DNA of 64,000 nucleotides, from contig NZ_JAADZV010000002.1 of NCBI RefSeq assembly GCF_010645075.1, forward strand, positions 496,001 through 560,000, written 5' to 3'. The DNA is from Flavobacterium limi (GTDB taxonomy: Bacteria > Bacteroidota > Bacteroidia > Flavobacteriales > Flavobacteriaceae). Shown piece by piece: positions 42,971 through 52,041 of the stretch (position 1 is the stretch's first letter; every line of letters begins with the position of its first letter). A model generated the notes under the pieces. The model did not search any database and had not been told where the DNA came from. It saw only the letters and a list, made by a program, of their open reading frames with translations. Position numbers and translations under genes: made by a program.

Positions 42971-44428
42971 ATGACACAAAATTCGCATAGCATTCAAAAA
43001 GTTTTTTTAGAAATAGACACCAACTCAATGGTCATGGCTAATTCTATCAGGAACAACCTAGCCATGCTTCTGCAAAATGAAATATTCCCTTTACTTGAAA
43101 AACATTTTAATCGTATTAAAAACATTGAAAATCAAATAATTCAGATAGAAAAATTAGAAATTTCGATTGATTCAAATGCAGAAAAAAAAGATAGTTTCTT
43201 TTCTAATTCTGAAACGAAAAATGATATAAAAAAGCTAATCGAAAGAGAAATTCAGAAGATTATAAATAATGCAGAAAAAACCTCAAAAAGTGGAGAAAAA
43301 CATGAAGTGGAATGGAAGAATATTTCTTCAAAAGACAAACAAATAAAAACACTGCTTTATTTTATAGAAAACGGAAATATGCCCTGGTGGATTTCAAAAG
43401 AAGAAGAAATTGTATTTTTTAAAGAATTAAATTCCAATTGTCTTCAAAACAAAACCTTTAGCGCTTCATTTCGAAAATTAATTCATCAGAAAAAAGTTCA
43501 AAAGAGAATAATAAATCAGTTTTCAAATCAGGAAATTGTACTTTTAAGTTTCGCTTTATTTAAATCAGAAACACAGCAAAAACCAATTTCAGCAAACCGT
43601 TTATTACCCTTACTCAATCAAAAAACGCACCGTTTTAAAGTTTTATTCTGGCAGTCCATTTTTGATTTTTGGATTGAAAAAAAACCAATTCATCTTATCA
43701 AATTTTATCATCAGGAAGAAGCTCTTTTTTTATCCAAAGAAATCTCTTTTAACCGTTTTATTGAGAACATAAAATTGCTTGTTCCGGTAGATTTTACTAA
43801 TGAAGAACTATTAAAAATAAAAGCAGGTTATTTAATTGCTGAGAAAGAAAATAGCATTATAAACTCTGAATATAATTTCGAAAAAGAAGAATTTATAATT
43901 GAAAAAGAGCTTCATAAAGAGCAATACAAGGATTTACAATCGTGTTATGTACAAAATGCTGGATTAATTATTCTGCATCCATTTTTAAAAGAACTACTGA
44001 AAAGCTGTCATTTAATGACTGATGATAATACTCTTATAAACAAAGAACTAGCGGCCCATATTCTGCATTATGCTGCAACTAAAAGAGAAAATGACTATGA
44101 ACATTCGATGCTTTTTGAGAAGTTTTTATGTGGAATTCCGATGCAGCAATCTATACCAAGAGAAATTAAAATTGATGATGAACACAAACTGCAAATAGAA
44201 GAAATGTTAGAATCTGTTGTACAGCACTGGTCAGCTTTAAAAAATACCTCTACGGCTGTTTTAAGAAGCGAATTTCTGCAGAGAGAAGGAAAATTAGATT
44301 GGAGCGAACCGAACCCAAAATTGTTTATTGAACGAAAAACTCAGGATCTTTTATTAGAAAAAATTCCGTGGAATATCAGCATCGTTAAAATTCCGTGGAT
44401 TCAAAAATTAATCTATACCCAATGGTAA
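42971..44428 (+). CDS. CIS tape-measure protein (Afp14-like)
   Basis: The 485-residue protein matches the contractile-injection-system tape-measure family: the N-terminal HSIQKVFLEIDTNSMVMANSIRNNL and EIFPLLEKHF block, a long Lys/Glu-rich helical middle, and the conserved C-terminal NAGLIILHPFLKELLKSC and ERKTQDLLLEKIPWNISIVKIPW segments. It fixes the length of the tube during assembly. It follows a terminator-like region, so it probably begins a second expression unit with the cargo genes. Confidence 0.9.
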   Translation: MTQNSHSIQKVFLEIDTNSMVMANSIRNNLAMLLQNEIFPLLEKHFNRIKNIENQIIQIEKLEISIDSNAEKKDSFFSNSETKNDIKKLIEREIQKIINNAEKTSKSGEKHEVEWKNISSKDKQIKTLLYFIENGNMPWWISKEEEIVFFKELNSNCLQNKTFSASFRKLIHQKKVQKRIINQFSNQEIVLLSFALFKSETQQKPISANRLLPLLNQKTHRFKVLFWQSIFDFWIEKKPIHLIKFYHQEEALFLSKEISFNRFIENIKLLVPVDFTNEELLKIKAGYLIAEKENSIINSEYNFEKEEFIIEKELHKEQYKDLQSCYVQNAGLIILHPFLKELLKSCHLMTDDNTLINKELAAHILHYAATKRENDYEHSMLFEKFLCGIPMQQSIPREIKIDDEHKLQIEEMLESVVQHWSALKNTSTAVLRSEFLQREGKLDWSEPNPKLFIERKTQDLLLEKIPWNISIVKIPWIQKLIYTQW

Positions 44429-44440
44429 AATTGTATAGTC

Positions 44441-46501
44441 ATGAGAACTTTAGAAAACAAAAAACCAGATAACCACACTTCTACTCCTTTTTTTGGACCA
44501 AAAATTCAGAAAAAACTAACAACAGGAACTGTAGGAGATAAATATGAAGTCGAAGCTGATAATGTTGCAGATAAGGTAGTCAATAAGTCCAAAAAAGGAG
44601 GATTACTTCAGTCCAAAGCAGAAACTGGCGTGCAAAAAATTTCTGCTTCTGAAAACATATCAAAAGTTCAGAAACATGATTTAGAACAAGAAAAGCCTGT
44701 ACAGAAAAAAGGAAAAGAAAAAGAAGACGATAAAAAAGTACAGAAAAAGGCTGACAAAGAAGAGGATAAAAAAATACAAAAAAAAGGTAAAGAAAAAGAA
44801 GACGACAAAAAGAAAATTCAAAAAAAGTCTGACAAAGAAGATGATAAAAAAAAAACAGTTCAGGCAAAGGCAAATAATAATGAATCTAGTGTAAACAACA
44901 ACAGAGTAGAAAGCAATTTAAAAAGCAGCAAAGGCGGTGGTTCTCCACTTTCTAAAGGAATAAAAAAAGAAATGGAATCAGGTTTTGGAACCGATTTTAG
45001 TAACGTTCGTATACATACTGATAACAATGCTGTACAAATGAGCCAGGATTTAAGTGCTCAGGCTTTTACAAATGGAAACGATATTTATTTTAACTCCGGC
45101 AAATACGATACCGAAAGTACTCAGGGAAAACATTTACTGGCACATGAACTTACTCATACCGTACAACAAAATTCAAATGTTCCTAAAAAACAACAGCCAC
45201 ACATACAAAGAAGCTGGATTGGAGATGCCTGGGATAGTGTAACTGATACTGTAAGTGATGGATGGGATGCTGCTACAGGAGCCGTTTCTGATGCGGCTTC
45301 TAATGTTGCAAGTGGCTTAAGTTCTGCCTGGGATGCCGCAACTACTTTTCTTGGAGATACAGCTTCGGCAGCTTGGGATGGCATAAAGTCGTTAGGCAGT
45401 GGCGCACTTCAATGGTTATCTGGTGCTGCATCTTATGTTTGGGATGGAATCAAATGGTTTTGTAGTAAAGCTTGGGATATCATTAAAGAAATTGGCACTT
45501 TTTTATGGGAAAAACTTTGCCTTCTTGGCAATAATGTCTGGTCATTCATAACCAATATTCCATCAAGATTGTGGAGAATAATTGTACATGGCTGGGATGG
45601 AATAACCGGAGTATTAGGCTGGGCATGGGACGGATTAAGTGCAGCGGCAGGTCATTTATGGTCAGGGGTGAAAGGCATTTTTGGCTGGCTCGGAAGTGGA
45701 ATATCCGGAGCTGCAAACTGGATATTAGATGGTGTTGTTGCAGGTTACGACTGGGCCGTAGATTTTATTTCTGCACCAAGTTTATCAAAGCTTTGGAATG
45801 CTCTAACCGGAACTCTAGACTGGGTCTGGCGAGGTGTTTCTGGTTTTGCACAATGGGGCTGGGATGGTATCGTTGGTTTAGCTGTTTGGGCGTGGCAGGG
45901 AATTAAAGGTTTTGCTTCCTGGATATGGGATGGTGTATTGGGCGGACTGGCGTGGGCTGGAAAACTTTTACTGTATGTCATAGATTTAGTTGGACTTTTT
46001 GAAATATTACAGCTTTTATGGGGCTTAATTTTTAGAATGAGAAAACTAACCGATGTCGAAATAAATGCTTCATTACAAGTTCATCCGGCAGGAATGATTC
46101 CTTATGATTTAGTTTATGTTGATGAAGGCTCTCTTGTAGCTTACATTTCAGGTTATTTTTCCGGAGGAGGCTATAGAGCAGTAACAACAGCTCATATAAT
46201 TCATGCTGCACCTGGAGAAGATACTGCTACAATGGTTCATGAGTTATCGCATGTTGCACAATATGAAAATGCTGGTTCTGTATATATGGCGCAGGCAATA
46301 CATGCACAAGCCTTTGGTGAAGGTTACAATTATATAAATACAGATGGAACCTTTAAACATGCACATTTTAATGAATTCAATAGAGAACAACAGGCATCAA
46401 TTTGTGAAGATTATTACAAATCACTAAATGGATTAGGCGGTCGTGCTTCTGCAGCAGCTCTACAGCCGTTCATAAATGAAATGAGAAGTGGTAGATTTTA
46501 A
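44441..46501 (+). CDS. eCIS cargo protein: DUF4157 plus Trp-rich repeats plus second zincin
   Basis: 686 residues. About 17-45: short leader (FFGPKIQKKL, DKYEVEADNVADKVV). About 85-145: four Lys/Glu/Asp-rich 12-14-residue repeats. About 165-245: the DUF4157 eCIS core (KGGGSPLSKGIKKEMESGFG, FSNVRIHTD, HELTH near 234). About 255-525: many Trp-containing segments (WDGI, WAWDGL, WIWDGVLG) about 11 residues apart, predicted amphipathic or membrane-active. About 565-640: a second zinc-peptidase-like motif, HELSHVAQYE. The DUF4157 domain tags cargo for loading into eCIS. The Trp-rich part suggests membrane insertion and the C-terminal zincin an enzyme; both are inference. Confidence 0.85.
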   Translation: MRTLENKKPDNHTSTPFFGPKIQKKLTTGTVGDKYEVEADNVADKVVNKSKKGGLLQSKAETGVQKISASENISKVQKHDLEQEKPVQKKGKEKEDDKKVQKKADKEEDKKIQKKGKEKEDDKKKIQKKSDKEDDKKKTVQAKANNNESSVNNNRVESNLKSSKGGGSPLSKGIKKEMESGFGTDFSNVRIHTDNNAVQMSQDLSAQAFTNGNDIYFNSGKYDTESTQGKHLLAHELTHTVQQNSNVPKKQQPHIQRSWIGDAWDSVTDTVSDGWDAATGAVSDAASNVASGLSSAWDAATTFLGDTASAAWDGIKSLGSGALQWLSGAASYVWDGIKWFCSKAWDIIKEIGTFLWEKLCLLGNNVWSFITNIPSRLWRIIVHGWDGITGVLGWAWDGLSAAAGHLWSGVKGIFGWLGSGISGAANWILDGVVAGYDWAVDFISAPSLSKLWNALTGTLDWVWRGVSGFAQWGWDGIVGLAVWAWQGIKGFASWIWDGVLGGLAWAGKLLLYVIDLVGLFEILQLLWGLIFRMRKLTDVEINASLQVHPAGMIPYDLVYVDEGSLVAYISGYFSGGGYRAVTTAHIIHAAPGEDTATMVHELSHVAQYENAGSVYMAQAIHAQAFGEGYNYINTDGTFKHAHFNEFNREQQASICEDYYKSLNGLGGRASAAALQPFINEMRSGRF
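44699..44857 (+). repeat. Coding minisatellite in the first cargo gene
   Basis: Four units of 36-42 bp, starting near 44699, 44738, 44774 and 44816, encode VQKKGKEKEDDKK-type blocks. The DNA is made almost only of A and G, so the array is prone to slippage and copy-number change while keeping frame. Confidence 0.7.
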
Positions 46502-46512
46502 AATCCGAAATC

Positions 46513-47025
46513 ATGAAGTCATCATTCAATCTTATTGCCTGTTTTATATGCCTTCTCTTTCTGGAATGTGATACTATTTATAAAAATAAATCAAATTCTT
46601 TATCAATAAAAGCTGATTCATCAATATCTAATTATATAAGGATTGAAGGTGTCTTATCTATCTTTCCTGATATAAAAAAAATATACATCAATTCTAAAAA
46701 CAGAACTTCTTTGAAAGATCAGATTCTGATAATTATTTTTTCTGATGAAAAGGATTTGTTTGCATTTAAACAGAAAATAGACCAAGAAACCAATAAATCT
46801 ATTGAGAATATAAAAACCAAAATAGACACTACAAAAGAAAATTATGCTTTAGTTTATCCAAGTAAAACTACTCCACATATTTTGTCTCTGACCAATGTGA
46901 CTGTATTTAAAAATGGTCTATGGCTTGTTTTTTATTCTGAAACCAATCAAGACATAGAAACTGTTCTGGAATTCAAAAGAATTGGTATTAGTGTAATTCC
47001 GCAAACCCATATAATTTCAACTTAA
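46513..47025 (+). CDS. Small exported protein paired with the first cargo gene
   Basis: A 170-residue protein of no recognised family. The start MKSSFNLIACFICLLFLECD is a strong hydrophobic signal; Cys near 19 lies in FLEC, not a standard lipobox but possible for a lipoprotein. The remainder is mixed alpha/beta (SKNRTSLKDQILIIIFSDEKDLFAFKQKI, TVFKNGLWLVFYSETNQDIETVL). It lies 11 bp after the cargo stop and 5 bp before the next cargo gene, so it is made together with them. It could be an immunity protein against the membrane-active cargo or a chaperone-like partner; this is context only. Confidence 0.7.
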   Translation: MKSSFNLIACFICLLFLECDTIYKNKSNSLSIKADSSISNYIRIEGVLSIFPDIKKIYINSKNRTSLKDQILIIIFSDEKDLFAFKQKIDQETNKSIENIKTKIDTTKENYALVYPSKTTPHILSLTNVTVFKNGLWLVFYSETNQDIETVLEFKRIGISVIPQTHIIST

Positions 47026-47030
47026 CAAAA

Positions 47031-50000
47031 ATGCCCGCCTTTTCTTCAAAAATAAACGCAAATCCTTCTCATTCTTCGGCACATCGTGACAAAGGAAAGG
47101 ATTCCTTTTTTGGTGTACAGGCAAAACTCAATATTGGCAAATCAAATGATAAATTTGAAGCAGAAGCCGATCACGTTGCTGATAAAGTTGTTTCAAATAA
47201 AAAAAATACAGCTCCTGAACCTTTTTTTACACCTTCGACTGTTGTCCAGAATAAAGCTATTGCAGAAACAAACGCGCAAAGCAAAAATGGCGAAATTCAG
47301 AAAAAAACGGCACCGGAAGGAATTTCTCCAGTTGTTCAGCCAAAACTAAAAGTAGTCCATAACAAACAAGCAGCAACTGTCGGGACTTTTTTCAAACCTT
47401 CGCCTGTAATTCAAAACAAACTGAATAACGAAATCCAGAAAAAAAACAATCCGGATAAAGAAACTCAGAAAAAACCTGAAAACAAAAAAATAGTTCCTGT
47501 TGTCCAGTTAAAAACAGAGAAAGAAGAATCAGTGCAAAAAAAGATTGAAGCTTCTAAATCGAAAGAAAAAACAAATACTTCAAAATCTTTGGTTCCACCC
47601 AAAAAAGAAGAAGATATTCAGAAAAAAAACGCTGTAGAGAAAGCGGAAACGATTCAAAATAAAACCGAAACTGCTAAAACTGACATTCCGAAAGCGAAAG
47701 AAAAAATCCTTCCTCCAAAACCATTAATTCAAAAGAAAAAAGAAGAGGAAATTCAAGCCAAAGAAGAAGAGGAAATTCAGGCTAAAGAAGATGAAAAAGA
47801 ACTTCAGATGAGTTCTGCTACAGATGCACCTGCTGACACTTCAAATCTAGAAAGTAATTTAAACAGCAGTAAAGGCGGCGGCAGTCCTTTATCCGGAAAA
47901 GTAAAAGCTGAAATGGAATCTGGCATTGGAGCTGATTTCAGCAATGTACGCATACATAACGACTCAAATGCTGTTAAAATGAACCAGCAATTGGGAGCCC
48001 AGGCTTTTGCAACCGGAAACAATATTTATTTTAACGAAGGAAAATACAATCCAAATTCGCAGAGTGGTAAACATTTACTTGCCCACGAATTAACTCATAC
48101 GGTTCAGCAGGGAGCAGCCATTAGAAAAAAACCGGAACCAATATCCCCTGCTCCCGAAATGATTCAGGGTTCGTTCCTTGATTTAGTTCCGAACTGGATA
48201 ATCGATCAGGCACGCCACATTCCCGGCTATACACTTTTTACCGTTATTATTGGTTATGATCCATTACGCCAGGTTGATGTAGAACGAACTCCAATTAATC
48301 TTGTCGAAGGATTAATGGGACTTATTCCGTTTGGAACAGCCATTTTCGACAAGCTTCAGGAATATGGAATTCTACAGCAGGTTTTCGACTGGGTTGAAGG
48401 AAAACTGGGCGAACTAGGATTAACAATCGACAGTATTCTCGATATGGTAGAAGATGTTTGGAAAAAAGTATCTTTTCCTTACACAGACATCATTGATTTG
48501 GTTACTGAAAAATTTGAGGAGTTAGTTAACAGAATTACCTCTTTTGTAAGTGCTACAGTAGATCAGGTAATTACATGGATAAAAGAAGCTCTTATTGGTG
48601 TTGCCGAGCCTATACTTGCAGAAAATAAAGCCTGGTCATTAATCAAAAAAATAATTAAATACGATCCGTTGCGAGATGAAGCAGTCAATACCACAACGGT
48701 CGAAATATTAGAAGATTTCTTAATACTCATAGACAAGCAAACAGAGCTTGAGCAAATGCGTGAAAAAGGCACGCTTCAAAAAACCGCAGACTGGCTTGAC
48801 ACTCAGGTTGGAACTTTTACTTCATTATTAGGTGAACTTCGCGGACTTATAACTGCTGCCTGGGATGCTATTCAACCTTCAAATCTGGCCAATATTGCCG
48901 ATAATCTCTCTGGGCTTGCAGATCAGGCCGGAGGGTTTCTGCAGAGGGTTTGGGATTTCGCCTCCGGCGTAGCACTAAAAGTATTGGAACTTGTTAAAGA
49001 CTCGTTATTAGCATGGCTTTCTGAACAAGCCGCAACTGTTAGAGGTTACTCATTGGTAAAAGTAATTATCGGTAAAGACCCATTTACCCAGGAAGTAGTA
49101 CCCCGTACGATTCCAAATCTAATACGAGGATTTATGAGTCTCATGGACGGCGGAGAAGAACAATATGCCCAAATGGTTGAAACAGGCGCCATAGCAAGAA
49201 TTGCCGGTCAGATTGAAGCTGCAGTTGCTACTCTCAACATGACGCCACAATCAATAATACAGCTATTTACTGATATTTGGGATTCTATGACTATTGATGA
49301 TCTTATACATCCATTGGATGCTTTTATGAGAATCATTGAAAAATTCGGAGAACCTATTGGACGATTAATTGCTTTTGTAGCAGAAATTATTCGAATTGTC
49401 ATCGTTGCTATTCTGGAAATTATGAATTTCCCATTCGATCTTATTGGGAATATTATCACAAGAGCTTTAGAAGCGATTGATGATATCAAGAAAGACCCGA
49501 TTGGTTTCTTAAAAAATATTCTCAGAGCCCTAAAACAAGGATTCATACAGTTCTTTGACAATATTGTAACCCATTTAATCAATGGTGTAACCGGCTGGCT
49601 GATGAGCGAGCTAAAAGATGCCAACATTCCGGTACTTACAGATTTCTCCCTGCGCGGTGTCATTACCTGGGTATTGGAAGTACTGAATATTTCGATGGAA
49701 AAAATCTGGGAAAAACTGGCAGCACATCCCCGCATCGGGCCGGCAAGAGTGGCCAGAATCCGTAGCATGATTAATACACTCGAAGGTATCTGGACATTCA
49801 TCAAAGATGTTCAGGAACGAGGTATGGCCGCTATTTGGGATAAAATCCAGGAACAGCTCAGTAATTTATGGAATACCGTTCTCGATGCTGTCAAAAACTT
49901 CGTCATGGAGCGTATTGTCAACCGAATAACAGCCAGACTTTTAAGTATGTTAGACCCAACCGGAATTATGGCAGTAATAAACGGTGCAATAGCTTTCTTT

Positions 50001-51323
50001 AATGCAGTACAAAGTTTTATCAAATATCTGCGGGAAATGCTCGAAGTTGTGAATTCGTTTGTTAATGGTGTAGCCGATTTAGCGAGAGGCAATGTCGCTA
50101 CAGCTGCAGATTATCTGGAAAGAACTATGGGACAAGCCATGCCGGTTGTGATAGGATTTCTTGCGAATCAGGTTGGATTAACAGGAATTGGGACAAGAAT
50201 TGGCGAAATGATTATTTCTGTACAGCAAATGGTTGATGAGGCACTGACATGGCTGGTTAATAAAGCTGTGGATACGGGAATGAACATGCTGGATAGGCTT
50301 ATGGGAAGAGGTGAACCTGAGGCTGCCGGTCCGATTGCAGGAGCCTTAGCAGAAATTGATTCTGAATCAGAAAAAGAAAAAGATGAAGGTTCAATTACAC
50401 AGGAAGAAGCACAAACAATAAAAAATAAAGTAAACAATGATCATTCATCGGTAATCGATATTTCATCAGTTGCTGATGGAGGAGAAACCTGGGATTATAC
50501 TTATATCCAAAAAGCGGTTAAAAAAGTCCCTAAGAAAACTGTAGATCCAACGATTATAAATGCAACTCCAGATGGAGACGGAAGACCTTCTAGAGTAACT
50601 GCAAATCCGTTAACAAGTAAAGAACCAGCCGATGGTCCGGGTCAGGCAACGGGGAGCAGGGCAATAATTGTAGGGCAGAATCTGATTGATCAATGGGTAG
50701 CACAAACAGGTGTCAAACATCCTCAGTCTACTGCCTTGGGTGTACACATTGTGGCTCATCATATATTTGGAAAATGGAATTCATCTAATATTGTTTTTGG
50801 TTTAAAAACCTTAAATGAACAAATGAAATCACCTGAAAAAATTGCGAGTGATAATAAAGCAGATAAACTTGAATACGATATGACAGTTCAATATCATGAA
50901 AATGATAAAACTGCAGCTAATGCTCTTTCTGCCAATGCAAACCCAACAACTGATGATGTGAAGAAAGCAATTGGGTTTTATGTTGCTAAATCGATTACAG
51001 GGCCAATTAACAAAATAAATGATGATGGATCAAAAACTTCGCTTGGAAGTGCCAATGCACAAGCCCCCACTTTCCCGGATATTGGCAGAGTAACTGATAT
51101 TGGCCAGTTAATTATGGAACGTTTAAAAGCTAGTACAAATGCTAACACAACTGTAGTAAATGGTATAACATATAACCAGACAAGCTATACAAGTTACTCA
51201 ACTTTGGCAGGTGATATCTCCAAAAGTCAAGAAGGAACAAGGATAAAACTTGACAATTTAACCTCTTCTAAAAAAATAACACGTGTTGGTAATAATTATT
51301 ATGTTGATCCAAATGCAAGCTAA
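47031..51323 (+). CDS. Giant eCIS cargo protein: DUF4157, repeated helical modules, nuclease-like C-terminus
   Basis: 1430 residues. About 20-60: the same leader type as the first cargo (FFGVQAKL, DKFEAEADHVADKVV). About 60-270: Lys/Gln-rich linkers with IQKK, VQNK and IQAK blocks. About 280-365: DUF4157 core (KGGGSPLSGKVKAEMESGIG, HELTH near 351). About 395-800: three related helical modules (GYTLFTVIIGYDPL, AWSLIKKIIKYDPL, GYSLVKVIIGKDPF) about 135 residues apart. About 800-1120: further amphipathic helices. About 1225-1340: a domain with VHIVAHHIFGKWNSSNIVFG and TLNEQM, recalling His/Asn beta-beta-alpha nucleases. A DNA/RNA-degrading toxin is a plausible but unproven reading. Confidence 0.8.
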   Translation: MPAFSSKINANPSHSSAHRDKGKDSFFGVQAKLNIGKSNDKFEAEADHVADKVVSNKKNTAPEPFFTPSTVVQNKAIAETNAQSKNGEIQKKTAPEGISPVVQPKLKVVHNKQAATVGTFFKPSPVIQNKLNNEIQKKNNPDKETQKKPENKKIVPVVQLKTEKEESVQKKIEASKSKEKTNTSKSLVPPKKEEDIQKKNAVEKAETIQNKTETAKTDIPKAKEKILPPKPLIQKKKEEEIQAKEEEEIQAKEDEKELQMSSATDAPADTSNLESNLNSSKGGGSPLSGKVKAEMESGIGADFSNVRIHNDSNAVKMNQQLGAQAFATGNNIYFNEGKYNPNSQSGKHLLAHELTHTVQQGAAIRKKPEPISPAPEMIQGSFLDLVPNWIIDQARHIPGYTLFTVIIGYDPLRQVDVERTPINLVEGLMGLIPFGTAIFDKLQEYGILQQVFDWVEGKLGELGLTIDSILDMVEDVWKKVSFPYTDIIDLVTEKFEELVNRITSFVSATVDQVITWIKEALIGVAEPILAENKAWSLIKKIIKYDPLRDEAVNTTTVEILEDFLILIDKQTELEQMREKGTLQKTADWLDTQVGTFTSLLGELRGLITAAWDAIQPSNLANIADNLSGLADQAGGFLQRVWDFASGVALKVLELVKDSLLAWLSEQAATVRGYSLVKVIIGKDPFTQEVVPRTIPNLIRGFMSLMDGGEEQYAQMVETGAIARIAGQIEAAVATLNMTPQSIIQLFTDIWDSMTIDDLIHPLDAFMRIIEKFGEPIGRLIAFVAEIIRIVIVAILEIMNFPFDLIGNIITRALEAIDDIKKDPIGFLKNILRALKQGFIQFFDNIVTHLINGVTGWLMSELKDANIPVLTDFSLRGVITWVLEVLNISMEKIWEKLAAHPRIGPARVARIRSMINTLEGIWTFIKDVQERGMAAIWDKIQEQLSNLWNTVLDAVKNFVMERIVNRITARLLSMLDPTGIMAVINGAIAFFNAVQSFIKYLREMLEVVNSFVNGVADLARGNVATAADYLERTMGQAMPVVIGFLANQVGLTGIGTRIGEMIISVQQMVDEALTWLVNKAVDTGMNMLDRLMGRGEPEAAGPIAGALAEIDSESEKEKDEGSITQEEAQTIKNKVNNDHSSVIDISSVADGGETWDYTYIQKAVKKVPKKTVDPTIINATPDGDGRPSRVTANPLTSKEPADGPGQATGSRAIIVGQNLIDQWVAQTGVKHPQSTALGVHIVAHHIFGKWNSSNIVFGLKTLNEQMKSPEKIASDNKADKLEYDMTVQYHENDKTAANALSANANPTTDDVKKAIGFYVAKSITGPINKINDDGSKTSLGSANAQAPTFPDIGRVTDIGQLIMERLKASTNANTTVVNGITYNQTSYTSYSTLAGDISKSQEGTRIKLDNLTSSKKITRVGNNYYVDPNAS

Positions 51324-51335
51324 AATTTAACAATC

Positions 51336-51992
51336 ATGAAAAGATCCGATATACTATTAAAAAAACTAAATGAATTTGGCATAACATCTTTTGATAAAAA
51401 ATGGCCGGATTACATCAAAGAACTAGATTTAAAAAAAACAGATACCAAAATTCTAACAAATAATATTACTTCTTCGAACCTAAGTCATATTACCACTGGC
51501 GCTTCTGTTGAGCAGTTTGGAGCTATGCATGCCTGGAGGGCTTTAGGACAATTACAGGCGAAAGAATCGGTAAAGGTGCTTTTGAATTCATTAAGTAATG
51601 AAAAAAATCAGGAAGCATTTTGGTATCGCATTGAATTACCATTGGTAATCAAATTAATAGGAGCCGAAATTATAAAGCCTTTAACAGCTTTTATAAAGAA
51701 AAAAGAATATCAGTGGGGCGATAAAGTAATAATCATTAATGGATTAGTGCAAATAGCACTAAATGAACCAAAATTTAAAGATCAGATTGAAGAAATTATT
51801 AATTCTGTTTTAAAAAATTATAAAAAGAATGATCCTGCTTTTAATGCTTCTATTCTCAACGCTTTATTTAAAATAAAACCATACAACAATAAACTAGTCA
51901 GAGAAATTATTAACAATGACCTGTTTGATTATGATTTTATAGATCGGCCAGAATTAGACAAATTCATTAAAAATGCCAAAATGTACCAATGA
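51336..51992 (+). CDS. HEAT-like helical protein paired with the giant cargo gene
   Basis: A 218-residue protein, apparently all-helical and without a signal peptide. Segments AMHAWRALGQLQAKESVKVLLNSL, ELPLVIKLIGAEIIKPLTAFI and KVIIINGLVQIALNEPKFKDQIEEI resemble HEAT repeats, as in scaffold or immunity proteins of polymorphic toxins. It begins 12 bp after the cargo stop. Given the nuclease-like C-terminus of the cargo, it may be its cytoplasmic immunity protein. A chaperone role is equally possible. Confidence 0.7.
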   Translation: MKRSDILLKKLNEFGITSFDKKWPDYIKELDLKKTDTKILTNNITSSNLSHITTGASVEQFGAMHAWRALGQLQAKESVKVLLNSLSNEKNQEAFWYRIELPLVIKLIGAEIIKPLTAFIKKKEYQWGDKVIIINGLVQIALNEPKFKDQIEEIINSVLKNYKKNDPAFNASILNALFKIKPYNNKLVREIINNDLFDYDFIDRPELDKFIKNAKMYQ

Positions 51993-52041
51993 AAAAATAG
52001 AATAACTCAAAATCGTCTGTTTAAACTCAATCAAAATAAAA

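Noticed and set aside
44699..44857. Regular repeats as a possible CRISPR array
   Set aside because: Units are contiguous, in frame and protein-coding, without unique spacers, and no cas genes are present.
49208..49804. A 198-codon minus-strand frame inside the giant cargo gene
   Set aside because: It is a shadow of the strongly coding plus-strand frame; Ser/Ile-rich composition is typical of antisense frames, and no start signals are seen.
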